Positions 8,813 to 18,092 of a stretch of 64,000 nt of DNA are shown piece after piece (position 1 is the first letter of the stretch; every line of letters starts with the position of its first letter). Made by a program: the position numbers and the translations under genes. The notes beneath the pieces were generated by a model that searched no databases, was not told the DNA's origin, and saw only the letters and a program-made list of their open reading frames with translations. This DNA comes from CAZEAC01 sp964510065 (GTDB lineage Bacteria; Bdellovibrionota_C; UBA2361; CAIXSY01): assembly GCA_964510065.1 (NCBI GenBank), contig CAZEAC010000003.1:1-64000 (forward strand), written 5' to 3'.

Positions 8813-8951
8813 GACTCTTTGATCCATCTAAGCGATAACGCAGGTGATTGAAAGAGACTACGCGGACTAGAGAAGTCGTTAAACCGAGAAATGTTTCCTT
8901 CGGGACCGCGCACGCCTCGAGATAAAGTTCTCGGCGAAACGCTTTTGCGCC

Positions 8952-9650
8952 CTACGCCGCGCTCTGGTGCAGAATCATGATTTTCTGCCAGATCTTCCCG
9001 CTCATTAGCCCGGTAAGTCCCTCGATCTCATCAACCGCATCGAGCACAACATGATCATCCAGATGTTGTGCGTAGAGCGCCGCAATTTTTCCAAGAAGCG
9101 AAAGCATCTCGCTGCAATAATCGAGGAATCGGGTAAGTTCGTAGTGTCCATACTCCGATTTCGGCGATGAGGCGGTGTGCTTCGCATTCGCGGAAAGCCG
9201 CCCCGGATCTTTGGTCAGCTGATGCATATCGACAATATGCACAAGCGCCCGAATCTCATGCATTGCCTTTAACGCGCGTCGTCTTTTGATTCGAAGTTCA
9301 AGCGATATTAGAAAATAAAGCCCAAGAAAAAGAAAAATTCCAACATTGATCCCGGCTTCGAGCATCTGGACGAAGTCGGAGAGAGTCGGATCGGTATGCT
9401 GAATCGTTACATGTTGTCCTAAAAGGACTAACGCACCAACACTCAGCGCGATAAGCACGAAGATAGCAAAACGGAGCAAAATTATCGGTTTCGAGATCCA
9501 TTCCGCCCGTTCGCCGCTCTCCTCAGCGATTCCGACAATATCACGGCACACTTTTAAGATTCCCGAATGCGGAAAGCGCTCCTCGATTCGGCGTCTGAGC
9601 TTTTTCGAGGTCTCAATTACAGCAACCGAGTCGAGAGAGCGGTATTGCAT
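8952..9650 (-). CDS. hypothetical membrane protein with two transmembrane helices
   Basis: This 232-residue protein has two hydrophobic segments (about 66-86 and 106-128) joined by a short loop, with Arg/Lys-rich residues after the second, and soluble flanks of about 65 and 100 residues. I recognise no domain. It starts five bases after topA ends, so it is almost certainly in the same transcript, but topA neighbours do not suggest a role. Similar two-helix proteins occur in deltaproteobacterial genomes without known function. Confidence 0.7.
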   Translation of the reverse strand: MQYRSLDSVAVIETSKKLRRRIEERFPHSGILKVCRDIVGIAEESGERAEWISKPIILLRFAIFVLIALSVGALVLLGQHVTIQHTDPTLSDFVQMLEAGINVGIFLFLGLYFLISLELRIKRRRALKAMHEIRALVHIVDMHQLTKDPGRLSANAKHTASSPKSEYGHYELTRFLDYCSEMLSLLGKIAALYAQHLDDHVVLDAVDEIEGLTGLMSGKIWQKIMILHQSAA

Positions 9651-9655
9651 CGGCG

Positions 9656-12265
9656 CTACTCTTCAACTTTTTTGGATTTTTTCTTGGCGCGTCTTTTCTT
9701 TGGCGGACCCGCAGCGGCGCGTGCATCAATAAGTTGAACCGCTTCAGCAAGCGTCAGCGAATCAGGATTGCTGCCCTTAGGAAGCGAGGCGTTGACCTCT
9801 CCATCAGTCACGTAGGGCCCGTAGCGGCCACTTCGAAGTGAGATCGCCAAATTTGAGGTTGGGTGATTACCTAACTCTTTTAGCTTTTTCGGCTGCTGCG
9901 CGGCACCGCGTCCACGGGTCTTTGGACGTTTAAGAATTTCAAGGGCTTTCTCAAGAGTAATCTCAATTGGCGAAACCTCATCAACTGGAATTGAGCGGGT
10001 ATCGGTGCCACTTTTCAGATAGGGTCCAAACCTACCGTTGGCAACGATGATATCATCATTAGTTTCGGGATTTTTGCCGATATTTTTTGGGAGCTCGAGA
10101 ATCTTCACCGCGATCTCGAGAGTCACCTGGGCTGGGTCTTGTCCAGGAAGAAGCGATGCCATCTTCGGTTTCTCGCCCTCTTTTGCATCACCTAACTGGA
10201 GATAAGGTCCGAAACGCCCGGTCTTAAGATAAATGGGAACTTGAGCGGTCGGATGACTCCCCAGAGAGGCCGGTCCTTTCGCCGCAGCAATCAGTATTTT
10301 TTCGGCCTCGGGAATTGTCATTTCATCGGGAGCGACACCGTCGGGAACACTCGCTCGGTCGGTACCATTGGTCAAGAACGGTCCAAACCGTCCGATGCGC
10401 ACTTCAACCGCTCGCCCGGTGCTATCAACACCAAGTGGAATACCATTTATCTCTCGCGGATCAATTTTTTCTTCGCCGTTTTTCACAAGCTGAATAAGTC
10501 CGGCATGACCATTTCCGAAGTAAAACTTGTTAAGATATTTTAAGTTGTCCATCTCTCCGCGTGATATCGCGTCGAGATCGTCTTCTAGATTAGCGGTAAA
10601 TTCGTAATTTAACAGATCAGTAAAGTAGCGCTCCATCAACCCGGTGACTCCAAGCGCAAGAAAAGTCGGCACAAGCGCAGTGCCCTTTTTAAAAGCATAT
10701 TGCCGATTAAGAACCACATCGACAATGGTCGCCCAGGTACTCGGCCGCCCGATGCCCAGACGCTCAAGCTCTTTGATAAGACTTCCTTCAGTAAAGCGCG
10801 CTGGAGGTTGTGTTTCATGGCCAAGCGCTTCGAGCGAGTTGACCTTAAGTGCCTCACCTTTTTTTAATGGCGGAAGTACTTTCTCCTTATCTGCAATTTC
10901 TGCTTCAGGATCATCAGCACCCTCGACATACGCCCGAAGAAATCCCGGGAACGTTATCGTCTTACCTGAGGCGCGGAAAGTCGCGTCCGCGCAGCTTATT
11001 TCAACAGTTACTCGAGTACCAACCGCGTCTTTCATCTGTGACGCAATCGTGCGCTTCCAAATAAGCTCATACAATCGAAAAGCTTCGTCGCCCAACTTCT
11101 CACGAATTACCGCGGGCGGCTCAAAGCTTGCTCCTGCAGGGCGAATAGCTTCATGCGCTTCCTGGGCGTTCTTGACTTTTGTTTGATACACTCGAGGTTC
11201 GGGGAAAAGATATTCGGCTCCAAACTCGCGAGTGATTAATGTACGGGCGCCGCTTAATGCCTCAGCGGAAAGCGTTGTAGAATCAGTACGCATGTAGGTA
11301 ATGAAACCGTTTTCGTAAAGGAGCTGAGCTACCTGCATGGTTCGACGAACCGCGAAGTTTAGTTTGCGGCTGGCTTCCTGCTGAAGTGTGCTCGTGGTAA
11401 ATGGTGCGGAAGGCCTTGTGGAGTAGGGCTTCTCCTCAATCGACGCAACTTCGGTTTTTGCCTTGAGAAGTCTTTCGCGAAGTGCCCCCGCGCCTTTTTC
11501 ATCGAGGAGCACGACATCTTTCGCTACTTTCTCGTCGATCGTGCCGGTTTGCGGATCGAAATCCTTTCCGATCGCGACTCTCCTTTCACCGACATAGGTC
11601 AGCTCAGCCTCAAACGCCGAATTCTCGTGGTTGGCAAAGATGCCTTTAAGATCCCAGTAGGTCCCGGATCTGAAACGGATTCGTTCACGTTCGCGCTCGA
11701 CAAGCAGCCGCATTGCGACACTCTGTACACGCCCAGCGCTAAGCCGCGGCGCCATCTTTTTCCAAAGCACTGGACTTACGGAGTAGCCGAAGAGACGATC
11801 AATTGTTCTCCTTGTCTCCTGCGCACGCACCAAGTTCTCGTCGATAGCACGCGAGTGCGCAAGCGCCTCGTCGATCGCTTCTTTGGTGATTTCGTGGAAG
11901 ACCAGTCGTTTTGTAGGAATCTTCGGCTTCAACACCTCGACAAGATGCCAGCTAATCGATTCCCCTTCGCGGTCTTCGTCAGTCGCCAGATATAGCTCAT
12001 CGGCATCTTTAAGAGCTTCTTTTAAATCGCTTACCCGCTTCTTTTTCTGTTCCGGGATAATATAGAGAGGCTCGAAGTCGTGGTCGACGTTAATACCCAA
12101 TCGTGACCATTTCTCCTTTTTAATGCTTTCTGGAATCTCGGCGGCATTATTTGGAAGGTCGCGCACGTGACCATAGGAAGCCAGCACTTTGAAGCGCTTC
12201 CCTAGAAATTTCCCAATAGTCTTCGCCTTGGTTGGCGACTCAACTACTACAAGCGGCTTTGACAC
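9656..12265 (-). CDS. topA: DNA topoisomerase I
   Basis: This 869-residue type IA topoisomerase relaxes negative supercoils. A TOPRIM domain opens the protein (VVVESPTKAKTIGKFLG; acidic DEDREGE). The active-site tyrosine is in GFITYMRTDST. The C-terminal third lacks the cysteine-rich zinc ribbons of E. coli TopA; instead there are four repeats around GRFGPFL, GRFGPYL, GRFGPYL and GRYGPYV, then a lysine-rich tail (KKRRAKKKSKK). That arrangement is also known in actinobacterial and some other TopA proteins. The start codon is GTG with AGGAGG upstream. It follows mnmG by 99 bases. Confidence 0.96.
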   Translation of the reverse strand: MSKPLVVVESPTKAKTIGKFLGKRFKVLASYGHVRDLPNNAAEIPESIKKEKWSRLGINVDHDFEPLYIIPEQKKKRVSDLKEALKDADELYLATDEDREGESISWHLVEVLKPKIPTKRLVFHEITKEAIDEALAHSRAIDENLVRAQETRRTIDRLFGYSVSPVLWKKMAPRLSAGRVQSVAMRLLVERERERIRFRSGTYWDLKGIFANHENSAFEAELTYVGERRVAIGKDFDPQTGTIDEKVAKDVVLLDEKGAGALRERLLKAKTEVASIEEKPYSTRPSAPFTTSTLQQEASRKLNFAVRRTMQVAQLLYENGFITYMRTDSTTLSAEALSGARTLITREFGAEYLFPEPRVYQTKVKNAQEAHEAIRPAGASFEPPAVIREKLGDEAFRLYELIWKRTIASQMKDAVGTRVTVEISCADATFRASGKTITFPGFLRAYVEGADDPEAEIADKEKVLPPLKKGEALKVNSLEALGHETQPPARFTEGSLIKELERLGIGRPSTWATIVDVVLNRQYAFKKGTALVPTFLALGVTGLMERYFTDLLNYEFTANLEDDLDAISRGEMDNLKYLNKFYFGNGHAGLIQLVKNGEEKIDPREINGIPLGVDSTGRAVEVRIGRFGPFLTNGTDRASVPDGVAPDEMTIPEAEKILIAAAKGPASLGSHPTAQVPIYLKTGRFGPYLQLGDAKEGEKPKMASLLPGQDPAQVTLEIAVKILELPKNIGKNPETNDDIIVANGRFGPYLKSGTDTRSIPVDEVSPIEITLEKALEILKRPKTRGRGAAQQPKKLKELGNHPTSNLAISLRSGRYGPYVTDGEVNASLPKGSNPDSLTLAEAVQLIDARAAAGPPKKRRAKKKSKKVEE

Positions 12266-12364
12266 TATTCTCTACTATCCTCCTGGGGCTACCTTACTCA
12301 AGATTCCTTCGCATTGACAACCTTTGCGCTGCCAACTGCACAGAAAAAGTCGGAGCTCCCTCTT

Positions 12365-14236
12365 TCATGCAGATGCGCGATCTTCCTGAAATCGTTTCAG
12401 AAAGATCGCCAACTGCGATACCACACACGGTGTTATTCCAGGGATTCTACGCACCTGCCCAAGCGAGTAAGGCTTGAATTTCTTAAGCTTTTCTCGCGCT
12501 TCGATGCGCAAGCTTGGGATTTCATCGTAGTTGAAACTTTCGGGTATGCGTTCTGACTCAAGCCGTTTTAGTTTACCCACCTCAATCTCCTGGCGAGTCA
12601 AATAACCTGCGAACTTAAGCTCGACCTCGAGCCGGCCAAGGATCTCCGCCGGCAATGGCTCGGAGAAGGGATAGCGCTCCAAGATCTGCGATATACTAAG
12701 CTCGGGCCGTCTCACAAGCTGTGAAAGAGCAATACTGTCCTTAATCTCGGCGCTTTGCAAAGCTTTGAGCCACTCATTACTCTCCGCATGCGGCTTTACT
12801 CGAGTGCCTTCCATGTGTGAGTGCGCCTTCGCCACAAGCTCTTGATGCTGCTCAAAACGGCGGCGCTGATCCTCGGATAGCAATCCAAGCTCCAGCGCCA
12901 TCGGTGAAAGCCTTGCCGCGGCGTTATCTTCACGAAGCAGCAGGCGATATTCAGCTCGCGAGGTAAACATCCGGTAGGGCTCATCAACACCCAGAGTAAC
13001 GAGGTCATCGATCATCACCCCGATGTAGCCCTGCGATCTCGAAATGAAAACGGGTTCTTGGCCCTTTGTGTTTCGCGCAGCATTTATCCCGGCAATAATT
13101 CCTTGTGCTGCCGCCTCTTCGTAGCCCGAGGTGCCGTTAATCTGTCCGGCGTGATAGAGCCCGCCAATAAGTTTTGTTTCGAGGGTCGGATAAAGATTTC
13201 TTGGATCAACAAAATCATATTCGACTGCATAACCCCATGCCAAAATTTCGCACCTCTCAAGCCCTGGAATCATGTGAATAAACGCATCCTGCACATCGGC
13301 GGGAAGGCTCGTTGAGATTCCGTTGGGATAGACTATGTCGGCATCATACCCTTCAGGCTCCAAGAAAATGTGGTGACTTTTCTTGTCGGCGAAGCGAAAA
13401 ACTTTATCTTCTATCGACGGGCAGTAACGCGGGCCACCGGATTTAATTTGCCCATTGAACATTGGGCTTCGCTGTTTATTCGCGCGGATAAGATCATGAA
13501 TTGCTTCGTCGGTCGCGGTCAGCCAGCATGAAAGCTGCTTTTGTGCTATCTTCTCGGTCATGATCGAAAAGGGACGGGGAGGATCATCGCCGGGCTGCTC
13601 TTTCAACTTTGAGTAATCTATTGACGAGCGCCGAATGCGCGCGGGAGTCCCGGTCTTAAGCCGTCCAAGCTCAAAGCCAAGATTTCGAAGTGAGTCACTT
13701 AAAAAGTTGCTGGCGTTATCGCCTTTCCTTCCACCACAGGTTTGCTCTGCTCCGGTGTGCATCAATCCGCGAAGGAACGTTCCCGTAGTAAGCACTGCCG
13801 CCTTACAAAATATCTCGAGACCGCTTGTAAGACGCACCGATGAGATTCGATTATTAGAAGTTCCAAGCGCGGCGATTTCGCCCTCGACGATGGTAAGATT
13901 CGGCTGCAATCCGAGTTGACGTTGCGTCTCTGCCTTATAGAGATCGCGGTCTGCCTGCGCTCGCGAGGCCTGCACCGCCGCACCTTTACTGGAGTTAAGT
14001 GTTCGAAACTGAATACCGCTACGATCGATGGCCCGGCCCATGACGCCACCAAGAGCATCAACCTCCTTTACTAGCTGCCCCTTGCCCAGCCCGCCAATCG
14101 CAGGGTTACAGGACATCTGACCGATGCCACCTCGACGAAGGGTAACCAGCACGGTAGGCACCCCGAGACGCGCACTAGCTGATGCGGCCTCAATTCCAGC
14201 ATGCCCACCACCAATTATAACTACGCTCGTTTCCAT
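12365..14236 (-). CDS. mnmG: tRNA uridine-34 carboxymethylaminomethyl-modification enzyme
   Basis: This 623-residue MnmG (GidA) protein works with MnmE to make the cmnm5 modification of U34 in certain tRNAs, using FAD and a folate one-carbon unit. The N-terminal FAD site is GGGHAGIEAASASARLG, followed by the family block GIGQMSCNPAIGGLGKG and, in the centre, GQINGTSGYEEAAAQG. The length is normal. mnmG is commonly near bacterial origins, as it is here about 17 kb from oriC, though mnmE, rsmG and parAB are not next to it. It shares a divergent promoter region with the transglycosylase gene. Confidence 0.97.
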   Translation of the reverse strand: METSVVIIGGGHAGIEAASASARLGVPTVLVTLRRGGIGQMSCNPAIGGLGKGQLVKEVDALGGVMGRAIDRSGIQFRTLNSSKGAAVQASRAQADRDLYKAETQRQLGLQPNLTIVEGEIAALGTSNNRISSVRLTSGLEIFCKAAVLTTGTFLRGLMHTGAEQTCGGRKGDNASNFLSDSLRNLGFELGRLKTGTPARIRRSSIDYSKLKEQPGDDPPRPFSIMTEKIAQKQLSCWLTATDEAIHDLIRANKQRSPMFNGQIKSGGPRYCPSIEDKVFRFADKKSHHIFLEPEGYDADIVYPNGISTSLPADVQDAFIHMIPGLERCEILAWGYAVEYDFVDPRNLYPTLETKLIGGLYHAGQINGTSGYEEAAAQGIIAGINAARNTKGQEPVFISRSQGYIGVMIDDLVTLGVDEPYRMFTSRAEYRLLLREDNAAARLSPMALELGLLSEDQRRRFEQHQELVAKAHSHMEGTRVKPHAESNEWLKALQSAEIKDSIALSQLVRRPELSISQILERYPFSEPLPAEILGRLEVELKFAGYLTRQEIEVGKLKRLESERIPESFNYDEIPSLRIEAREKLKKFKPYSLGQVRRIPGITPCVVSQLAIFLKRFQEDRASA

Positions 14237-14348
14237 CCGTCGTTTTTGCCTTAAGTACTTGATCCTATGTTACGCCATCTGAGTCAATGAACTTAGGGTT
14301 TTAAGGCTTAACATATTTAAATTACACGAGATTCTCGGCCTATCCAAT

Positions 14349-14377
14349 TTGACATTTTGCGCAAGGGTTAATTTAAT
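14349..14377 (+). promoter_or_regulatory. sigma70-type promoter for the lytic transglycosylase gene
   Basis: TTGACA at 14349-14354, a 17-base spacer and TTTAAT at 14372-14377 form a near-consensus vegetative promoter pointing at the gene at 14497. The untranslated leader would be about 110 bases and contains a 9-bp inverted repeat, CATCTAATC (14399-14407) with its complement at 14474-14482. Confidence 0.6.
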
Positions 14378-14496
14378 AACCGAATCGGCGACTTCTGTCA
14401 TCTAATCGGTACAGATGCCGGCAACACTGTTTAAATTAATTAAACTAACTGAAGCAAAAGCGCCTAACCGCCTGATTAGATGTTTGGAATTAGGAT

Positions 14497-15318
14497 ATGA
14501 GACGAGTAGTTGTTCAACAACATTGGGTCCATCCGGAATACAGAATCGCCCCTGCCGAAAAGCGTCCAACTCGTAAACCGCTCGACGCTGTAACAGTATT
14601 TCTTTTTCTTTCGAGCATTACACTCCTCTTTGTGGTTACCGTACTGGTGTACCCGCTGCAGCGCGCGTCGGTCCCGGAAGTTATTAGCTCCGCGATCTCC
14701 GCTTTTTCAAGCATTGGTGAGTTTCGAGGCAAAGAAGATGTAATTAAGTCGCTCTCCGCCGAGCAACGAAAGGTCTTTGCATCACAGGTACATTACGTGC
14801 TCGAGATCATCCGATCAACCAAGCGGAAAAAGAGCGAAAAGGATGCCTCTGAGCTTGCTCAGCTGATTGTCGCCGAAAGTTATCGCGCTAATTACGATCC
14901 GCTCTTTGTAGCTTCGGTGATTAAGGCCGAAAGCACCTTCAATCATCGCGCGGTTTCATATGCAGGTGCCAAGGGGCTAATGCAGATTCTTCCCGGGACC
15001 GGACAGTACGTCTCCAAGCGAAATCGTTTAGCGTGGAAAGGGTCTCAGACGCTTCACAACCCAGAATATAATTTGCAGCTTGGTATCGCGTATCTTAAAG
15101 AGCTTGAGAAGAACTTCAAAGGCGATCGTGAGCTAGCCCTTATTGCTTACAACTGGGGTCCAGCAAATGTTATGAGTGCCGCACAGGGCAAGAAAAGATT
15201 TCCCTCGTCCTCGGTTCGTTACGCAAAAGGCATTATCTCTTCTCATGACAAATGGCGTCGCGAACTTGACTCAAGGCGCAATCAGTTTCAGTACCTTAAT
15301 TTGGATATCTCGGCCTAG
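14497..15318 (+). CDS. membrane-anchored lytic transglycosylase (SLT domain)
   Basis: This 273-residue protein has one N-terminal membrane anchor (about 31-51, FLFLSSITLLFVVTVLV) and a periplasmic soluble-lytic-transglycosylase domain. The catalytic glutamate is in VIKAESTFNHRAVS, followed by the family blocks GAKGLMQILPGTG, NLQLGIAYLKEL and LALIAYNWGP. It would cleave peptidoglycan glycan strands to 1,6-anhydro products, for turnover or to make room for envelope machines. It stands alone, convergent with the glycosyltransferase gene only six bases away. Confidence 0.9.
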   Translation: MRRVVVQQHWVHPEYRIAPAEKRPTRKPLDAVTVFLFLSSITLLFVVTVLVYPLQRASVPEVISSAISAFSSIGEFRGKEDVIKSLSAEQRKVFASQVHYVLEIIRSTKRKKSEKDASELAQLIVAESYRANYDPLFVASVIKAESTFNHRAVSYAGAKGLMQILPGTGQYVSKRNRLAWKGSQTLHNPEYNLQLGIAYLKELEKNFKGDRELALIAYNWGPANVMSAAQGKKRFPSSSVRYAKGIISSHDKWRRELDSRRNQFQYLNLDISA

Positions 15319-15324
15319 CCCGAG

Positions 15325-16698
15325 CTATTCTTTTCGATACAGACAACATCCCCATCCAGAAAGTAGCGCCGAAGGGTAGCATTCTACTCGCTTAAGACGA
15401 TCAACGCCCCGCATGATGCTCTCTTCGTTTCCCTCCCAGTAAGGGAGTAATGAATGTGTGAGATACCACTGCGCACTTCCAATGCTTGCACCATTTTCCA
15501 CATAACGAATTTTCTCGGAAGCTTCGCGTCTTCGCAGATTGAAATACAGCATCATCTTATGGCGAAAGTCATTATCGCCCGAAACCAAAACGGACTGGCC
15601 TCTCGAAGGCGAAAGGAGTTGATCAACTATCAAAGAGTAACTAGCTCTGCCATACCGAAGCAGTAACGAGCTGCTATAGAGATTTCCTAGTATCACCAGG
15701 GAAAGAACAATTGCACCTACATAACGCGCAGCGCCTTTCGCCGCGAACAGCGCTGCAAGATAGCTCCCCAAAAGCAGCTGAAAAATTACTATGCTTAACA
15801 AAAAGTAGCGCGGCACAAGAATCTTGGGCGAAAGAATTAAACAGATCGCCACCGGAACAAGCAACACGGAGAGATAGAGAGCCGCCACTTTCCGTTCTTT
15901 AACTTCACGAAACAATCGAGCTGCAAATATCGAAAGGGCAAAAAGCGCCGCGATCAGTGCTAGAAGTGTCTTCATTGGAAGCTCGGAGCTGGTCAGTGGA
16001 CCTCCTACCATAAGGCTTAAAGTATCAACGAGCAGGTCAAGCCACGACTGAAGTGGCCCACTGCCGGGGGATAGGTTTTGAAGGAACAAGATGTAAAATG
16101 CCGAAGCGCCGAGCGCGAGCGGAAGGAACGCCGGAAGCGCACGCTTTCCTCGAAACGCACTCCACGCCAAGAGATAAGGAATTGCACTCAGGTGTGATAG
16201 CGCTGCAAAGATCGATAAAGTCCAGAACAATGCAGCATGCATGAGCTTCCTGGATTCCACGTAATGTTGAAGTGAAAGCAGCGCAGCAAGGGCAAATGCA
16301 ATCATCGGCGCGTATCCACGCGCTTCCGATGCGTAAAGGACCATTGGATACGAAATCGCAAAAAGCAGAAGGGACAAAGTGCTCGAAGCCGGCGCGACCG
16401 ATTCGGAAAGTCTTTTAAAAAGAAAGAGCGACACAAAACCAAAGAAAAGCGCGGGCGCACGAACGAAAAAATATGGCGTGCTCGGACCAAGAAGCGAAAG
16501 GTAGAGAGTATAAAGTGAAAAATGCCCGTCTTGAATCTTGAGAGAAAAGAGATCCTTTATTCCACTCAGTGAGCGCGCGGCGTTCCAGGCCCAAATTTCA
16601 TCGAGCCAAAGCTCGCCTCGTGCAGCACCAAGCCGAAGTAAAATCGCAGCAAGCAGCGTTAGCAAAATTCCCAGACTACGCGGTGGTTTAACGTGCAA
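15325..16698 (-). CDS. GT39/ArnT-like polytopic glycosyltransferase
   Basis: This 457-residue protein has about ten hydrophobic segments and an N-terminal first loop with the GELWLDEIWAWNAA motif, where the acidic pair marks the active site of polyprenyl-phosphate-dependent mannosyl/arabinosyl transferases (GT39/GT83 clan). A soluble C-terminal part of roughly 80 residues probably lies in the periplasm. It would transfer a sugar from a lipid carrier to an envelope acceptor; donor and acceptor cannot be told. The start is TTG and overlaps the end of the glycosylase gene by 11 bases, so it is the third gene of the rnhA operon. Confidence 0.75.
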   Translation of the reverse strand: MHVKPPRSLGILLTLLAAILLRLGAARGELWLDEIWAWNAARSLSGIKDLFSLKIQDGHFSLYTLYLSLLGPSTPYFFVRAPALFFGFVSLFLFKRLSESVAPASSTLSLLLFAISYPMVLYASEARGYAPMIAFALAALLSLQHYVESRKLMHAALFWTLSIFAALSHLSAIPYLLAWSAFRGKRALPAFLPLALGASAFYILFLQNLSPGSGPLQSWLDLLVDTLSLMVGGPLTSSELPMKTLLALIAALFALSIFAARLFREVKERKVAALYLSVLLVPVAICLILSPKILVPRYFLLSIVIFQLLLGSYLAALFAAKGAARYVGAIVLSLVILGNLYSSSLLLRYGRASYSLIVDQLLSPSRGQSVLVSGDNDFRHKMMLYFNLRRREASEKIRYVENGASIGSAQWYLTHSLLPYWEGNEESIMRGVDRLKRVECYPSALLSGWGCCLYRKE

Positions 16699-17485
16699 GT
16701 TGGAACTTCGCTCCCATTTTTACTATGAGCCCTTCGGCGACTAAAGCCGCCAGAGCTCTTTGACCACGCGGATTGTTGCTAAGGTCTCGCTCAAAAAGAT
16801 TACTTTTGGTGGTAAGAAGCTTTAGTATTCTGCCACGTTCCTGTCGAAGCGATCCCTCGAAGCGACTCTGCTTTCGATAATGCGCGCTTCGCTGATTGCT
16901 TCGCGGCTTCGTTTCTTTCAGATACACTCCGTAATCCATAAGCGCATAGTACCACCGTCGAGGATCTCTTCTGTAGAGTGTCTTTTCAACAAGCAGCCGA
17001 ATCTCTTGATCACGCACCAGCGTTGCTCGCTTATAGAACGCCTCAATAAATACCGTGCGAATATTGGTTTCGATAAATACACTTGGCGTTCCAAAAGCAA
17101 ATGCCTGTAGAGCGCCGGCAGTATAATTTCCGATTCCCGGAAGCGCCACGAGCTCGTCGAAATCGCTGGGGACTTTGCCATTATGATTCTCCATAATGGC
17201 GACCGCGCAATCTCGAAGCGCTCGTGCACGTCTATTGTAACCGAGGCCGCTCCACAGCATAAGCACCTCACCAAGCGACGCGCGTGCCAAATCGCGCACC
17301 GTTGGAAATCGTTTAATAAACTTTTCGTAATAGGGCAGAACTCTCGAAGTCTGAGTCTGCTGTAGCATTATTTCAGAAACTAAAATTTTATAAGGATCCT
17401 CGGTACGGCGCCAGGGAAAGTCTCGGCCATGTGCTCGATAATATGCGAGAACTCTTCGGCGAAACCCGTAAGCCTCACTTCTCAA
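16688..17485 (-). CDS. MutY/Nth-like DNA glycosylase without Fe-S cluster
   Basis: This 265-residue HhH-GPD protein has the MutY-like N-terminal block LVSEIMLQQTQTSRV (E38 aligns with the MutY general acid), PWRRTEDPYKI, and the helix-hairpin-helix LPGIGNYTAGA. The residue aligned with the catalytic aspartate is E139 (FIETNIRTV). The four cysteines that hold the 4Fe-4S cluster in MutY are absent: the stretch after MDYGVYLKETKP contains none. The C-terminal 8-oxoG recognition domain is also lacking. It is therefore probably a DNA glycosylase, with altered chemistry or specificity. It is encoded between rnhA and a glycosyltransferase gene, starting with TTG overlapping the rnhA stop. Confidence 0.8.
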   Translation of the reverse strand: MRSEAYGFRRRVLAYYRAHGRDFPWRRTEDPYKILVSEIMLQQTQTSRVLPYYEKFIKRFPTVRDLARASLGEVLMLWSGLGYNRRARALRDCAVAIMENHNGKVPSDFDELVALPGIGNYTAGALQAFAFGTPSVFIETNIRTVFIEAFYKRATLVRDQEIRLLVEKTLYRRDPRRWYYALMDYGVYLKETKPRSNQRSAHYRKQSRFEGSLRQERGRILKLLTTKSNLFERDLSNNPRGQRALAALVAEGLIVKMGAKFQLAR

Positions 17486-18003
17486 AGGATCTTCCTAGTC
17501 CAGGCCGTTGAAAGCGAATCGGCATATTCATTCCAAAGCCAGCCATTATGCGCCTCTATCCATTTAAGCTTTACCTGTGGATGGGCCTTCGCCGCCGCAT
17601 AAAGCTCTTTTACAAGTTCGAGATTCGCAATTGGGCCTGATTTTCTCTTCCAGCCCCGCGCAGCCCATGCATCGGCCCACTTGTTAATAGTGTTTACGCA
17701 CAGCTCAGAGTCAGTAAAAATTTCTATCTGCTCATCTTTCGGAAGAATCTTAAAAGCTTCGATTAGCCCCGTAAGCTCCATCCGATTATTCGTGGTCTGC
17801 TTGTCGTGGCCGTGTCGCTGACTAATTATTTTGCCATCACGTACGTGCACCACACCCCAACCACCCGGTCCTGGATTCGGGCGGGCACTTCCGTCAGTAA
17901 AAACGCCATTCGACGGCCCCTCTGAATACTTTGCGAGTACTTCTTCAAGGGTCAAACTTTCTCCGGTTGCAAGGAATTCGTCCATGGCAGAGAGACATGC
18001 CAC
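17482..18003 (-). CDS. rnhA: ribonuclease HI
   Basis: This 173-residue enzyme cleaves RNA in RNA-DNA hybrids with two metal ions. The four acidic catalytic positions are visible: D in VFTDGSARPNPGPGG, E in NNRMELTGLIEA, D in IFTDSELCVN and D in NEYADSL, with the conserved AHNGWLWNE loop before the last. It carries about 33 extra residues before the fold (MDEFLATGESLTLEEVL...), so the start may be the internal methionine at residue 7. It leads a three-gene operon with overlapping frames. Confidence 0.93.
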   Translation of the reverse strand: MACLSAMDEFLATGESLTLEEVLAKYSEGPSNGVFTDGSARPNPGPGGWGVVHVRDGKIISQRHGHDKQTTNNRMELTGLIEAFKILPKDEQIEIFTDSELCVNTINKWADAWAARGWKRKSGPIANLELVKELYAAAKAHPQVKLKWIEAHNGWLWNEYADSLSTAWTRKIL

Positions 18004-18092
18004 AAATAAAAAGTGTTAGCAAATTTGAACGGCTATTCGCTGTTGTCTGCAAAACAGAGACTCTTTTTAGGCTCAACATCTCAACCTTTTAT

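Noticed and set aside
10644..11186. 180-codon plus-strand frame opposite topA
   Set aside because: Antisense shadow of topA with Ser/Arg-rich low-complexity translation.
11549..11995. 148-codon plus-strand frame opposite topA
   Set aside because: Antisense shadow; no ribosome site or domain.
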